Shown: positions 1 to 7,847, numbered from the stretch's first letter. The stretch is 16,622 nt of DNA from Bacteroidota bacterium (GCA_027371665.1 DAHXMP010000213.1:1-16622), one strand, 5' to 3'. The notes: generated by a model not told the origin, from the sequence alone. Made by a program: numbers and translations.

Positions 1-815
1 AGAATTAAAGCAGAACCTGCAAAAGCTGCATCAACATGAAGCCATATACCGTACTTTTTACAAATATCACCTATTTCCTTCAGCGGGTCAACCGACACCG
101 AACCTGTTGTTCCTATCGTAGCAACTACACATAAAGGCTTAAAGCCGTTAATTATATCAATCTCTATGGCTTTGTCAAGTTCTTCGGGTATAAGTTCAAA
201 ATTTTCATTAACAGGTAGTTTCACAAGATTTTCTTTTCCAATACCTGCAATCTTTACTGCTTTTTCAATTGAAGAATGAGTTTCGGTTGAGCAGTAAATC
301 CTGAAATTTTCGTTACCTGTGATTCCATTTTTGTTGATTGAAAATTCTGAAAATTTTTCTCTTGCTGTCAGAATAGAAACAAGTGTTGAAGTGGATGCAG
401 TATCCTGAATCACCCCGGAAAACTCATTGGGTAGGTTGAGCATTTGTTTCAACCAGTTCATAACTGTTTCTTCAAGTTCTGCAGCCGCAGGTGATGTCTG
501 CCAAATCATGCACTGTGCTCCTATGGCAGAAGTAAGCATCTCAGCAATAATAGAGGGGAAACTATTATTTGCAGGGAAATATGCGTGAAAATTCGGATGC
601 TGCCAATGAGTAATTCCCGGCAAAATAACTTTATTGAAATCTGTCATTATTTTATCAAATGAATCGGGATTTTCCGGGGCTGTCCCGGGAAGATTTATCA
701 TGACATCTCCGGGTTTAAGGTTTGATTTGACAGGAAAACTCTCGATATATTGGAAATAGTCAGTAATCCAATCGATTATTTCATAGCCTCTTTTTCTGAA
801 CTCATCCAATTCCAT
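1..815 (-). CDS. Group II PLP-dependent aromatic-L-amino-acid decarboxylase family protein, N-terminal part (cut by window edge)
   Basis: I translated this gene from the minus strand: 271 codons are visible from an ATG at 815, and the 3' part lies outside the window. The start MELDEFRKRGYEIIDWI matches the usual N-terminus of the family, and an in-frame stop (855-857) closes upstream extension. Family landmarks appear in order: the HPNFHAYFPA substrate-pocket segment (about 73-82), IWQTSPAAAELEE (104-116), GVIQDTAST (134-142), the PLP-stacking His180 in ETHSS, Thr237 in GTTGS, and Asp262 in HVDAAFAGSA, which in this family pairs with the PLP pyridine nitrogen. The catalytic lysine would lie beyond the window. 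Members decarboxylate tryptophan, phenylalanine, tyrosine or DOPA to amines in the cytoplasm; the substrate here cannot be decided. The gene diverges from the lipoprotein gene at 1168 and has only a weak ribosome binding site. The family call is firm; the exact substrate is not. Confidence 0.95.
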   Translation of the reverse strand, partial: MELDEFRKRGYEIIDWITDYFQYIESFPVKSNLKPGDVMINLPGTAPENPDSFDKIMTDFNKVILPGITHWQHPNFHAYFPANNSFPSIIAEMLTSAIGAQCMIWQTSPAAAELEETVMNWLKQMLNLPNEFSGVIQDTASTSTLVSILTAREKFSEFSINKNGITGNENFRIYCSTETHSSIEKAVKIAGIGKENLVKLPVNENFELIPEELDKAIEIDIINGFKPLCVVATIGTTGSVSVDPLKEIGDICKKYGIWLHVDAAFAGSALI

Positions 816-1167
816 GGGAAATTCCGGATTGTAAACAATATAAATATTTAAATTATGAAAAATTCTATTAATTCGAATCTAATATACTTATGACATATAG
901 AATTTTTAATTTTATATGAAACTTTTTCCTTTTTTTGTTGTTATTACATATATATGGATGTAATAAATATAAAAACTATAAATTAATTTATTGTTTTCTG
1001 ATAAAAATTATGAGGTGTATAATCCATTATCCCGCAACCAGTCTTGCGAGAGAAGAATAAGTGTATATTATAAATAAAACTGAAGAGTTTTTGGAATAAA
1101 CTTTGCTCATTGAATTTTGTAGGATTAGGGATAATTAATTTATTTTTTATAAATTTTTGGGGGCTCT
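816..1167. other. Divergent AT-rich intergenic region
   Basis: About 350 bases with no supported gene. The region should hold the promoters for the decarboxylase (leftward) and the lipoprotein gene (rightward). It contains a 5-2-5 inverted repeat ATTGTAAACAAT (828-839) 13 nt upstream of the decarboxylase ATG, an 11-bp inverted repeat (858-868 with 897-907), a 14-bp palindrome ATAAATTAATTTAT (978-991), and a short GC-richer block (about 1031-1056) able to form a 5-bp hairpin, CGCAA/TTGCG. For the rightward gene, TTG at 1091-1093 and GAATTTTG at 1112-1119 loosely resemble a Bacteroidota -33/-7 pair (18 nt apart, one mismatch in the -7 box). The sequence before the lipoprotein ATG is a G-run (1159-1163), not a classical Shine-Dalgarno. 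Confidence 0.5.
858..907. repeat. 11-bp inverted repeat in the divergent gap
   Basis: AAAAATTCTAT (858-868) is the exact reverse complement of ATAGAATTTTT (897-907), with a 28-nt spacer. It is nearly all A/T, so chance is a real explanation. If functional, it could be a pair of regulator half-sites between the divergent decarboxylase and lipoprotein genes rather than a terminator, since there is no GC stem. Confidence 0.35.
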
Positions 1168-2847
1168 ATGAAAAAATATTTTACTGCACTAAGAACTTTT
1201 TTATTTTTCGCATTTATTATTTTATTTATTCTTGTCGACGGTTGTCAAAAATATGATAATAATGTCAATACACCACCTGTAAGCACACAAACCGGCAACA
1301 TAAACGGAACTGTATTTACAAGTGGAGGCAAAACTCTGTATGGTGCCACTATTAGCGTTGGCAATATAACTGCCTATAGTGACGAAAAAGGTGCCTATTA
1401 TCTTAAGAATGTACCGGTTGGATCGAATGTTTTGGTGAATTTCAAATTGGACGGATATACTTATACACAGAAATTAATAACGGTAGTAGCCAATCGCACA
1501 GTAACCTTAGATGGTACTATAATTAATATAGGAACAACGCAAAATATAAATGCTTCGACGGGTGGTTCGGTACAGTTCAACGGGGCAAAAGTTGATTTTC
1601 CGGCAAATGCTATTGTTGACAGTAAAGGTAATGCATTTATCGGAACAGCGACAATAAAAGCAACTTATTTCGACCCATCGAGTAATGACTTCTATGGCTG
1701 TTTCCCGGGTGAATTTAAGGGTACTAGGACAAACGGCACGGAAACACCAATCGAGTCTTATGGATATATAAGCGTCCAGATTTTCAACGGTTCCGAAAAA
1801 TTGCAGTTAGCATCGGGAAAGCAGGCAAATATTACAATACCCGTTTGTTCAAAATTACAGGGGAAAGAACCGCAATCAATACCACTATGGTATTACGACG
1901 AACAGGCAGGGAAGTGGATGGAGCAGGGAACTGCGACATTAAACGGCAATAATTATACAGGCACGGTGAGCCATTTTACTTTTTGGAATGCCGACAATCC
2001 GACAGAAACTTCATATCTGACAGGTAAGGTTGTTGATAACAACGGAAACCCGATTTCGTTGGCAAGGGTGTTTTCCATTGGACCCGATTATGCATGGGCT
2101 TATGGAGTAACAACGCTGGATGACGGAACATTTGTCTTACCGGTTAAAGCTGACGCAAATATTAACGTATATGCCAAATACTGGACTTATTCGAGTACAA
2201 ACCAGTATTATCAATCACCAACGGCTGGACAGACATCAGACATTGGAAATATTGTCATTAATGTTGATTCGATGAATGTCGTTATGGTAATCGGAAGGAT
2301 TATTGATAACACCGGACAGCCGCTTAAAGGTGTCTATGTAAAACTGTGGGATTCTGCTTACGTTAATTCCGAATATAACCCGGCATCGCATATTCCGACT
2401 GATTTAGCCGCTACGAATGCAGACGGTAATTTCAAGATGTTCGGTACAACTAACAAAAGCTATTATGTCGAGGTTGTGAGTTATTATTTCGATACTACTC
2501 AGGGTATGACAAAATTTTTCTTTACGACAGGCAACCAATATGACACAAAAGACCTCGGCGACCTGCATATAAATGTCGGTGGTGTCTGGGTTATAGGAAC
2601 AGTTGTGAATTCTAACGGAATTCCTATGGCAAATATTAAATGGGCATCATCTGAAGGTATGTACCCGTATATATTCAACAATCCAAAAGACGGTATTACA
2701 TCCACTGATGGAAAAGTAACCATTTGGGCGAGACCGAATATTACGATGTGGCTCAAATTGTTTACAGATGCGAATTCCAAATCCATAAATATTAATACCG
2801 GAAATATGGGCGATACGACTAATGTCGGAAATATCACGTTCCCATAA
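1168..2847 (+). CDS. Secreted lipoprotein with CarboxypepD_reg-like repeats and a CILP/FAM171-like domain
   Basis: A 559-residue protein with a Lys-rich start, a hydrophobic segment (about 11-22) and Cys26 in VDGC, a usable but unusual lipobox because Asp is at -2. It is therefore probably lipidated and surface or periplasmic. The first CarboxypepD_reg-like beta-sandwich covers about 43-117 (TVFTSGGKTLYGATISV, then the SDEKGAYYLKNVPVG turn typical of the fold). Residues about 128-276 (GGSVQFNGAKVDFPANAIVD through KWMEQGTATLNG and SHFTFWNAD) resemble the middle region of CILP/FAM171-type proteins. Three further sandwich units begin near 283, 372 and 473, each opening with a G-x-V/I-V/I-(D/N)-x-x-G pattern. 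No catalytic motif is visible, so the role is probably structural, adhesive or ligand-binding. It precedes the T9SS glycosidase gene with a palindromic repeat between them. The family is recognised by fold pattern only; the ligand is unknown. Confidence 0.88.
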   Translation: MKKYFTALRTFLFFAFIILFILVDGCQKYDNNVNTPPVSTQTGNINGTVFTSGGKTLYGATISVGNITAYSDEKGAYYLKNVPVGSNVLVNFKLDGYTYTQKLITVVANRTVTLDGTIINIGTTQNINASTGGSVQFNGAKVDFPANAIVDSKGNAFIGTATIKATYFDPSSNDFYGCFPGEFKGTRTNGTETPIESYGYISVQIFNGSEKLQLASGKQANITIPVCSKLQGKEPQSIPLWYYDEQAGKWMEQGTATLNGNNYTGTVSHFTFWNADNPTETSYLTGKVVDNNGNPISLARVFSIGPDYAWAYGVTTLDDGTFVLPVKADANINVYAKYWTYSSTNQYYQSPTAGQTSDIGNIVINVDSMNVVMVIGRIIDNTGQPLKGVYVKLWDSAYVNSEYNPASHIPTDLAATNADGNFKMFGTTNKSYYVEVVSYYFDTTQGMTKFFFTTGNQYDTKDLGDLHINVGGVWVIGTVVNSNGIPMANIKWASSEGMYPYIFNNPKDGITSTDGKVTIWARPNITMWLKLFTDANSKSININTGNMGDTTNVGNITFP

Positions 2848-2875
2848 GAAACAAATCAATCGAAAATTAAATATT

Positions 2876-2921
2876 GTCTCGTAGAGACGCGAAACAAAGC
2901 GTCTCTACGATTTATTTTTAT
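2876..2921. repeat. GTAGAGACGC-type palindromic repeat, possible terminator
   Basis: CGTAGAGACGC (2880-2890) and GCGTCTCTACG (2899-2909) form a perfect 11-bp stem around the 8-nt loop GAAACAAA, followed by T-rich ATTTATTTTTATG (2910-2922). An overlapping smaller hairpin GTCTC-GTA-GAGAC (2876-2888) competes with it. It is far more GC-rich than the flanking sequence. From memory, hairpins with GTAGAGACG arms recur in the genomes of Bacteroidota and cyanobacteria; I cannot verify copies here, since only one lies in the window. It sits 32 nt after the lipoprotein stop, so it may also terminate that transcript or shield its 3' end. Confidence 0.75.
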
Positions 2922-2960
2922 GATAAAAATTATGTGAGATTTATATTGGTACCCGTCCTC

Positions 2961-5900
2961 ATGAAAAATTTAATTATACTCTTTGCATTATTTTTATTAT
3001 CAAAATGTGCGTATTCACAGGCAGCCGTTACAATTGATTCGGCGGTTAAATACCAGACTATTGTAGGCTGGGGGCATGGTGGAAGCATTTTTGCCGGATG
3101 CGGAGGTTTCTGGAGTTTGCCTGATACTACTTTTGCCGATTCATTGAGTAAGGATTACTTAGATTATATCATCGACGATTTGGGCCTAACCGGAAGCAGG
3201 ACATGGGAAATAGGGCCACGGATAGATGGGACAGGCATGGATAACGGTGATTGTGATTCGATTGATTGGTCGAAGTTCCAGCCGAACAGTTTCTTTCCCT
3301 GGCAATGGAAGTTATGTGTTTATTTCAAGAATCGAATTCTGGCACAAGGCTACCAGCCTTCATTTTATTCGACCACTACTTATCCCACTCTTGCTACGCT
3401 TTTTAAACCATGGGTAATGAACGACCCCGGGGAGCGGGCGCAGCAAATATGGGCAAGTGCTTTATACCTGAAAAATACATATGGAATAGATATAAATTAT
3501 GCCGTCATTTTTAATGAACCTTCTGTTGCGGCTTCGATAATTGAAGATGATATTAAAGCATTGGGACCGAGGCTTCTGTCACACGGATTGAATACCAAGA
3601 TTCAGTTTGCAGAGGGTGTTGCCCCTCAAACGACCTGGAATTATATACAACAGACACAGAACGATTCCGATATGTGGAATTATGTGGGGAGAATATCATA
3701 TCATAATTACGGCACGGCAGACCCATACCGAAACTATATTCGTGATTTTGCCGAAACGAGGGGATTGACTGCCGCCCAGACAGAAATGAATAATCCTACT
3801 TTCGATGATTTATATAATGATTTAACTCTTGCAAATTGTTCATATTGGGAAGTTGGGTATTCTTCGGGCAACATTTTACCTACAAAGAGCGGACAAACGC
3901 AATTTACACAATCGGGTACATTTTTCCGTTTGAGGCAGGTGATGCATTATGTCAGGCCCGGAGCTGTAAGAATAGGAGCATCTTCTGCTGACAGTACCCT
4001 TCATGTTCTTGCTTTTGAAGATAAAGGTAAAATAATCACAATTATCGAGAATTTATCTTCAACAACAAAATCAGTAACAATTAATGGCTTGCCGCCTGGC
4101 TTTTATGGATTGTCGCGGTCACATTCAAGTGCCACATCGTTCCAGGAATTTGGAATTAACAATGTCGGTGAAAACGGAACATTAACAATTAATATTGACG
4201 GTAATTTATCGGTAGCGACTTTGTATCCATATTCCGGGACTAATCAGCCACCGACAATAATGACGTGGAGCTCGGATAAAGGTTACTTAGTCGGCAACCA
4301 ATCAACACTCAATTTGTCTGTCATAGCTAACGACGCTGAACTCGATGACCTGACTTACAATTGGTCAGTTTATTCTCAACCGGCAGGAGCAAATGCTATA
4401 ATCAGTACACCCAGTAACACGAATTCATCGGTGAGTGGATTAGTGCCGGCAGGCATTTATATTTTTAAAATTGATGTCAGCGACGGGCAAAGTGTCGTTT
4501 CAAAAAAAGTTTACTTATATAAATATGATTCAAATCCTCCGGCAATGATTGGGCAGGCGGGATTCAGATTTGCCGCACCTTATGGGCTTGTGTTTACAAA
4601 TCCCGGAGACACGACTCATGCTAATATAGAGCTTCCGACTTCGTCTGCGATTTTACAGGTTGGAGTAGGAGACCTTGCAGGTTCTGATTTTACAGGGCGG
4701 GGAAAATGGACGCTTGTTAGCCAGCCTGCTGGTGCAAATGCTATTGTTGACAGCACGATTTACATTTATATAAGTATCCGTGCCCAGGTAACCGGAATGA
4801 CTGTGCCTGGTGATTACGTTTTCAGAGTGGTCGTTAAAGATACACCTTATCCCGACCTGACAACGATAGTAAAATGCACTGTCCATTCGGCGAGCCAGCC
4901 ACCGGTAATTTCTTCGATAACACCTCTACCATCAGTATTAATGTTACCTGAAAGCGAAACGAAGCTCACAGCAATAACAAGCGACCCTGAAGGTGACCTT
5001 TTGAGACACTGGTGGGCAATCAAGAGTGTACCTGCCGGAGCAAAGCCTGTGTTTGACCACCAGGGATTGCCTGTTTCAAACGTTAGCGGAATGACAGTCC
5101 CGGGGACTTATACTTTTACTTTGCGATGTTTCGATGACCTGCATATGACGACAAAAGACGTTAATGTAATAGTGTATCCTGCACAAAATAACACAATCAC
5201 TATGTCTCCGGTTCCTCCACAATTATGCCAGGGAGTAAATTTTACCATTCAGTACCAGGCAACCGGGAGTTATTCTGCAGGAAATGTTTTCGCTGCTCAA
5301 TTAAGCGATAATAACGGCACATTCTTAAGCCCTGTTTTGATTGGTGAAAATTCATCATCAAGTTCAGGAACCATAAATGCCGTAATTCCTCAAAATACGA
5401 ATCCGGGTTCGCTATACAGGATACGTGTCGTAAGCTCAAATCCTTCGGTTACCGGTTCGGATAACGGTTCCAATATTTCGATAAATCCATTGCCCGTCCT
5501 GCAAATTCAGGGTTTACCTAATGCATATAAAAACTCAACCGGACACTATTCAGTTGATTATAATCCGGGAGCACATTATAAATGGTCTGTCGAAGGAGGA
5601 AGTGTTACCGGTTCGGATAACAATTATGCAGTTGATGTTCTATGGGGTGAAACAGACGCCGGAGTATTGAAAGTCGCTGAGACAACAAACGAGGGATGCA
5701 TGGACTCAGTATCAATGCATATCATATTAATTATAGATGCCGTTCCTGACTTAACAACTACAGGCATATCATTGAAAGTAACACCAAATCCGGTAAGCGG
5801 AAGTGCGGAAATCGAAATCGCTTCGGATAAAGCCATGAAAGCCGACATTCAGATAGTCAATTCTTATGGAATTGTTGTTAAGAATTTTAACAATGTATTT

Positions 5901-6035
5901 CTCAATGACGGCACACTGAAACTCGGCTGGGATGGCATTGGTGATACAGGAGACAATGTCCCTTCAGGTATTTATATTATTAAGTTATCCGGAAAATATG
6001 GAGTGGCTGTAGCAAAAGCAGTAGTTGAGAGGTAA
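2961..6035 (+). CDS. Secreted GH30-like glycoside hydrolase with PKD/REJ-type repeats and T9SS sorting domain
   Basis: I place the start at ATG 2961 (1024 aa), where MKNLIILFALFLLSKCAYSQ is a clean Sec signal peptide. The frame is open back to a TTG at 2874, but those 29 codons translate the palindromic repeat and look spurious. Residues about 25-425 resemble a GH30-like clan GH-A enzyme: YQTIVGWGHGG near the mature N-terminus, the probable acid/base Glu186 in IFNEP, the probable nucleophile Glu275 in AQTEMNN, then a beta-rich side domain. Three tandem PKD/REJ-type units follow (about 430-521, 522-640, 641-735), each with a W-x-V/L...PAGA motif (PAGA at 474, 589 and 691). An Ig-like stretch and another PKD-like domain come next. 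The last 90 residues (from about 935, KVTPNPV to KAVVER) are a T9SS type A sorting domain. Export through T9SS and surface attachment are inferred; the polysaccharide substrate is unknown. Confidence 0.88.
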   Translation: MKNLIILFALFLLSKCAYSQAAVTIDSAVKYQTIVGWGHGGSIFAGCGGFWSLPDTTFADSLSKDYLDYIIDDLGLTGSRTWEIGPRIDGTGMDNGDCDSIDWSKFQPNSFFPWQWKLCVYFKNRILAQGYQPSFYSTTTYPTLATLFKPWVMNDPGERAQQIWASALYLKNTYGIDINYAVIFNEPSVAASIIEDDIKALGPRLLSHGLNTKIQFAEGVAPQTTWNYIQQTQNDSDMWNYVGRISYHNYGTADPYRNYIRDFAETRGLTAAQTEMNNPTFDDLYNDLTLANCSYWEVGYSSGNILPTKSGQTQFTQSGTFFRLRQVMHYVRPGAVRIGASSADSTLHVLAFEDKGKIITIIENLSSTTKSVTINGLPPGFYGLSRSHSSATSFQEFGINNVGENGTLTINIDGNLSVATLYPYSGTNQPPTIMTWSSDKGYLVGNQSTLNLSVIANDAELDDLTYNWSVYSQPAGANAIISTPSNTNSSVSGLVPAGIYIFKIDVSDGQSVVSKKVYLYKYDSNPPAMIGQAGFRFAAPYGLVFTNPGDTTHANIELPTSSAILQVGVGDLAGSDFTGRGKWTLVSQPAGANAIVDSTIYIYISIRAQVTGMTVPGDYVFRVVVKDTPYPDLTTIVKCTVHSASQPPVISSITPLPSVLMLPESETKLTAITSDPEGDLLRHWWAIKSVPAGAKPVFDHQGLPVSNVSGMTVPGTYTFTLRCFDDLHMTTKDVNVIVYPAQNNTITMSPVPPQLCQGVNFTIQYQATGSYSAGNVFAAQLSDNNGTFLSPVLIGENSSSSSGTINAVIPQNTNPGSLYRIRVVSSNPSVTGSDNGSNISINPLPVLQIQGLPNAYKNSTGHYSVDYNPGAHYKWSVEGGSVTGSDNNYAVDVLWGETDAGVLKVAETTNEGCMDSVSMHIILIIDAVPDLTTTGISLKVTPNPVSGSAEIEIASDKAMKADIQIVNSYGIVVKNFNNVFLNDGTLKLGWDGIGDTGDNVPSGIYIIKLSGKYGVAVAKAVVER

Positions 6036-6057
6036 GGATTTAATTAATAACTGTAAT

Positions 6058-6438
6058 TTAGTTCATATATAGCTGGATTGTTTTTTCTTTTTGTATTTGT
6101 TTATAGACTTTTGAAAATTCTTCCCACCAGAAAACGAATTCGTTCCATGCGTCGAGAAATTCATTTGATTCCGCTGGAAATTTACCCCATTTTTTAATAA
6201 GTATTGTTGATGTTTTTAAAAGTTCAATCTGACTAATTTTAGAATTGTGTTTTGAAAAAAGAATTTCAGGAATAAGTTTGATGGTAATACTAATGAAGAT
6301 TAAAATATGCTTGACAGTTTTGTGAATTTGTTCCCCAACATTTTGACAGTTTTTCAGCAAACATATCAACTGGTTTGTTGAGGCAATCATTGAATCAAGC
6401 AAATAAATATTGCTTTCTATAGTTTCAGGTAAATTCAA
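6058..6438 (-). CDS. Hypothetical alpha-helical protein
   Basis: A 126-residue open frame with protein-like composition that I do not recognise. It is predicted mostly helical: an N-terminal helix with alternating hydrophobics (about 6-30), a strongly hydrophobic middle (about 43-60, HILIFISITIKLIPEILF) that could be a membrane or core helix, and a Trp/Glu/Lys-rich C-terminus (WGKF, AWNEFVFWWEEF). There is no signal peptide. The only in-frame start is TTG at 6438, preceded by GAAGAT. An ATG at 6443 is out of frame by a 5-bp GAATT tandem duplication; removing one copy would put that ATG in frame and give the same first residues, MNLPET. The gene may therefore be TTG-started, or recently shifted. 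It diverges from purB with the 6512-6529 palindrome between them, and converges on the glycosidase gene 22 nt away. Absence of a family match leaves its reality moderately uncertain. Confidence 0.55.
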   Translation of the reverse strand: MNLPETIESNIYLLDSMIASTNQLICLLKNCQNVGEQIHKTVKHILIFISITIKLIPEILFSKHNSKISQIELLKTSTILIKKWGKFPAESNEFLDAWNEFVFWWEEFSKVYKQIQKEKTIQLYMN

Positions 6439-6511
6439 TTCATATCTTCAGTAAATTAGTTACTAAACCTAATACTATAAAAGTGCAATGATGAAATTTA
6501 TTTTATTATTT

Positions 6512-6529
6512 ATATTTTTGCAAAAATAT
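6512..6529. promoter_or_regulatory. Perfect 18-bp palindrome with back-to-back TAnnTTTG boxes upstream of purB
   Basis: ATATTTTTGCAAAAATAT is an exact palindrome. Its right-facing half contains TATTTTTG (6513-6520), a full match to the Bacteroidota -7 consensus TAnnTTTG, and the mirror copy faces the divergent gene at 6438. I find no convincing TTG -33 element at the right distance on either strand. It could be a promoter core, a dyad operator for a purine-type or other repressor covering the purB start region, or both. It lies only 3 nt before the purB Shine-Dalgarno, so a bound protein or a transcript start here would leave almost no leader. Confidence 0.5.
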
Positions 6530-6532
6530 TGT

Positions 6533-6538
6533 AGGAGG
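6533..6538 (+). promoter_or_regulatory. Strong Shine-Dalgarno for purB
   Basis: AGGAGG ends 7 nt before the ATG at 6546. It is the strongest ribosome binding site in the window; most other genes here have weak or no Shine-Dalgarno. It fixes the purB start. Confidence 0.85.
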
Positions 6539-6545
6539 AGTTAAA

Positions 6546-7841
6546 ATGATTGAACGTTATACACGACCTGAAATGGGAGCTATCTGGTCGGATGAAAATA
6601 AATATAAAATCTGGCTTGAAATTGAAATACTTGCTTGCGAAGCGATGGCAAAACTCGGGTTAGTACCCAATGATGTGGCACCAACTGTACGAAAGAAGGC
6701 TAAGATAAACGTAGCAAGAATCAATGAACTCGAAGAAACTACAAAACATGATGTAATAGCTTTTTTAACAAGTATAGAAGAATACGTCGGCAAACCTTCA
6801 AGATATATTCATTTAGGAATGACATCAAGCGATGTACTCGATACATGTTTTGCACTCCAGTGTAAACAGTCGGGGGAGTTACTTATTAATGGGCTTGAGG
6901 AACTGAAACAAGTTTTAAAGAAAAGAGCTTTAGAATTTGAAGATACCATGTGCATTGGCAGAACTCACGGTATCCATGCCGAGCCGACAACATTCGGTTT
7001 AAAACTTGCTCTTTGGTTCGATGAATGTAACCGAAACATTAACAGGATGAAAAATGCGGTAGATGAAATATCTTACGGTAAAATCAATGGAGCAGTTGGA
7101 ACCTTCGAGCATTTGTCGCCAAAAGTGGAAGAGCATGTTTGTAAAAATATCGGATTGAAACCGGCTCCGATAACGACACAGGTTATTCAGCGTGACCGTC
7201 ATGCGAATTTTATTTCGACAATAGCATTAACAGGTTCAATGCTCGAAAAGATAGCATTAGAAATCAGACACTTACAAAGAACAGAAGTTCGGGAAGCGGA
7301 AGAATACTTTTCTATAGGTCAAAAAGGAAGTTCCGCCATGCCGCATAAAAAAAATCCGATAGTTTCGGAAAATATATGCGGGCAGGCAAGGATACTCCGT
7401 GCTAATGCCTTTGCTGCAATGGAAAATAATGCACTATGGCATGAAAGGGATATCTCTCACTCCAGCGTCGAAAGAATCATTTTTCCCGATTCAACAATAT
7501 CTTTGGACTATATTTTACATAAGACAATTAACCTTGTTGATAAACTTATTGTTTATCCGGACAGGATGTTTATGAATCTGGAAATGACAAACGGAATAAT
7601 ATATTCTCAGAAGGTTCTTATTGAGCTTGCAAAAAGAGGTTTGAAAAGACAAACAGCTTATGAACTCGTTCAGGCTTCTGCAATGAGAACATGGAAAGAG
7701 AATTTACCTTTTCAGGAAGCTTTGATTGAAAATAAGGAGCTCATGAAGCATTTCACAATGGAAGAACTTCAAAACCTGTTCAATCATGATGTCATTTTTA
7801 GAAATGTAGATTTTATTTTCAAAAGATGCGGAATCAAGTAA
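6546..7841 (+). CDS. purB: Adenylosuccinate lyase
   Basis: A full-length 431-residue PurB, the usual size of the short bacterial type. It makes AMP and fumarate from adenylosuccinate, and also cleaves SAICAR to AICAR, in cytoplasmic purine synthesis. The N-terminal MIERYTRPEMGAIW is characteristic. TSSDVLDT (about 93-100), RTHGIHAEPTTFG with the general-acid His141, and the fumarase/aspartase signature GQKGSSAMPHKKNP with the flexible-loop Ser262/Ser263 (to Pro271) are all intact. Helical C-terminal residues follow. The start is fixed by AGGAGG 7 nt upstream. A NifX-like gene follows after only 6 nt and is probably co-transcribed and translationally coupled. No other purine genes are in the window, so purB is isolated from a pur operon. 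The 18-bp palindrome just upstream may regulate it. Identification is certain. Confidence 0.99.
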   Translation: MIERYTRPEMGAIWSDENKYKIWLEIEILACEAMAKLGLVPNDVAPTVRKKAKINVARINELEETTKHDVIAFLTSIEEYVGKPSRYIHLGMTSSDVLDTCFALQCKQSGELLINGLEELKQVLKKRALEFEDTMCIGRTHGIHAEPTTFGLKLALWFDECNRNINRMKNAVDEISYGKINGAVGTFEHLSPKVEEHVCKNIGLKPAPITTQVIQRDRHANFISTIALTGSMLEKIALEIRHLQRTEVREAEEYFSIGQKGSSAMPHKKNPIVSENICGQARILRANAFAAMENNALWHERDISHSSVERIIFPDSTISLDYILHKTINLVDKLIVYPDRMFMNLEMTNGIIYSQKVLIELAKRGLKRQTAYELVQASAMRTWKENLPFQEALIENKELMKHFTMEELQNLFNHDVIFRNVDFIFKRCGIK

Positions 7842-7847
7842 ATTGAG

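Noticed and set aside
1008..1074. Short GC-richer block with minus-strand reading SQDWLRDNGLYTS and a plus-strand 16-codon ORF at 1010-1060
   Set aside because: Could be a remnant of a lost gene end, but both frames are closed within about 20 codons and I recognise neither.
1091..1119. TTG ... GAATTTTG as a promoter for the lipoprotein gene
   Set aside because: The -7 box has a mismatch and spacing is slightly short; mentioned in the regional note but not called as a feature.
2499..2859. Minus-strand ORFs over the lipoprotein gene
   Set aside because: Antisense shadows of a well-supported coding region, with no family features.
2874..2960. Extended N-terminus of the glycosidase from TTG 2874
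   Set aside because: It translates the palindromic repeat and then AT-rich leader; a complete signal peptide begins at ATG 2961.
4653..5848. Minus-strand ORFs of 65-77 codons inside the glycosidase gene
   Set aside because: Antisense to recognisable PKD-type repeats; no independent support.
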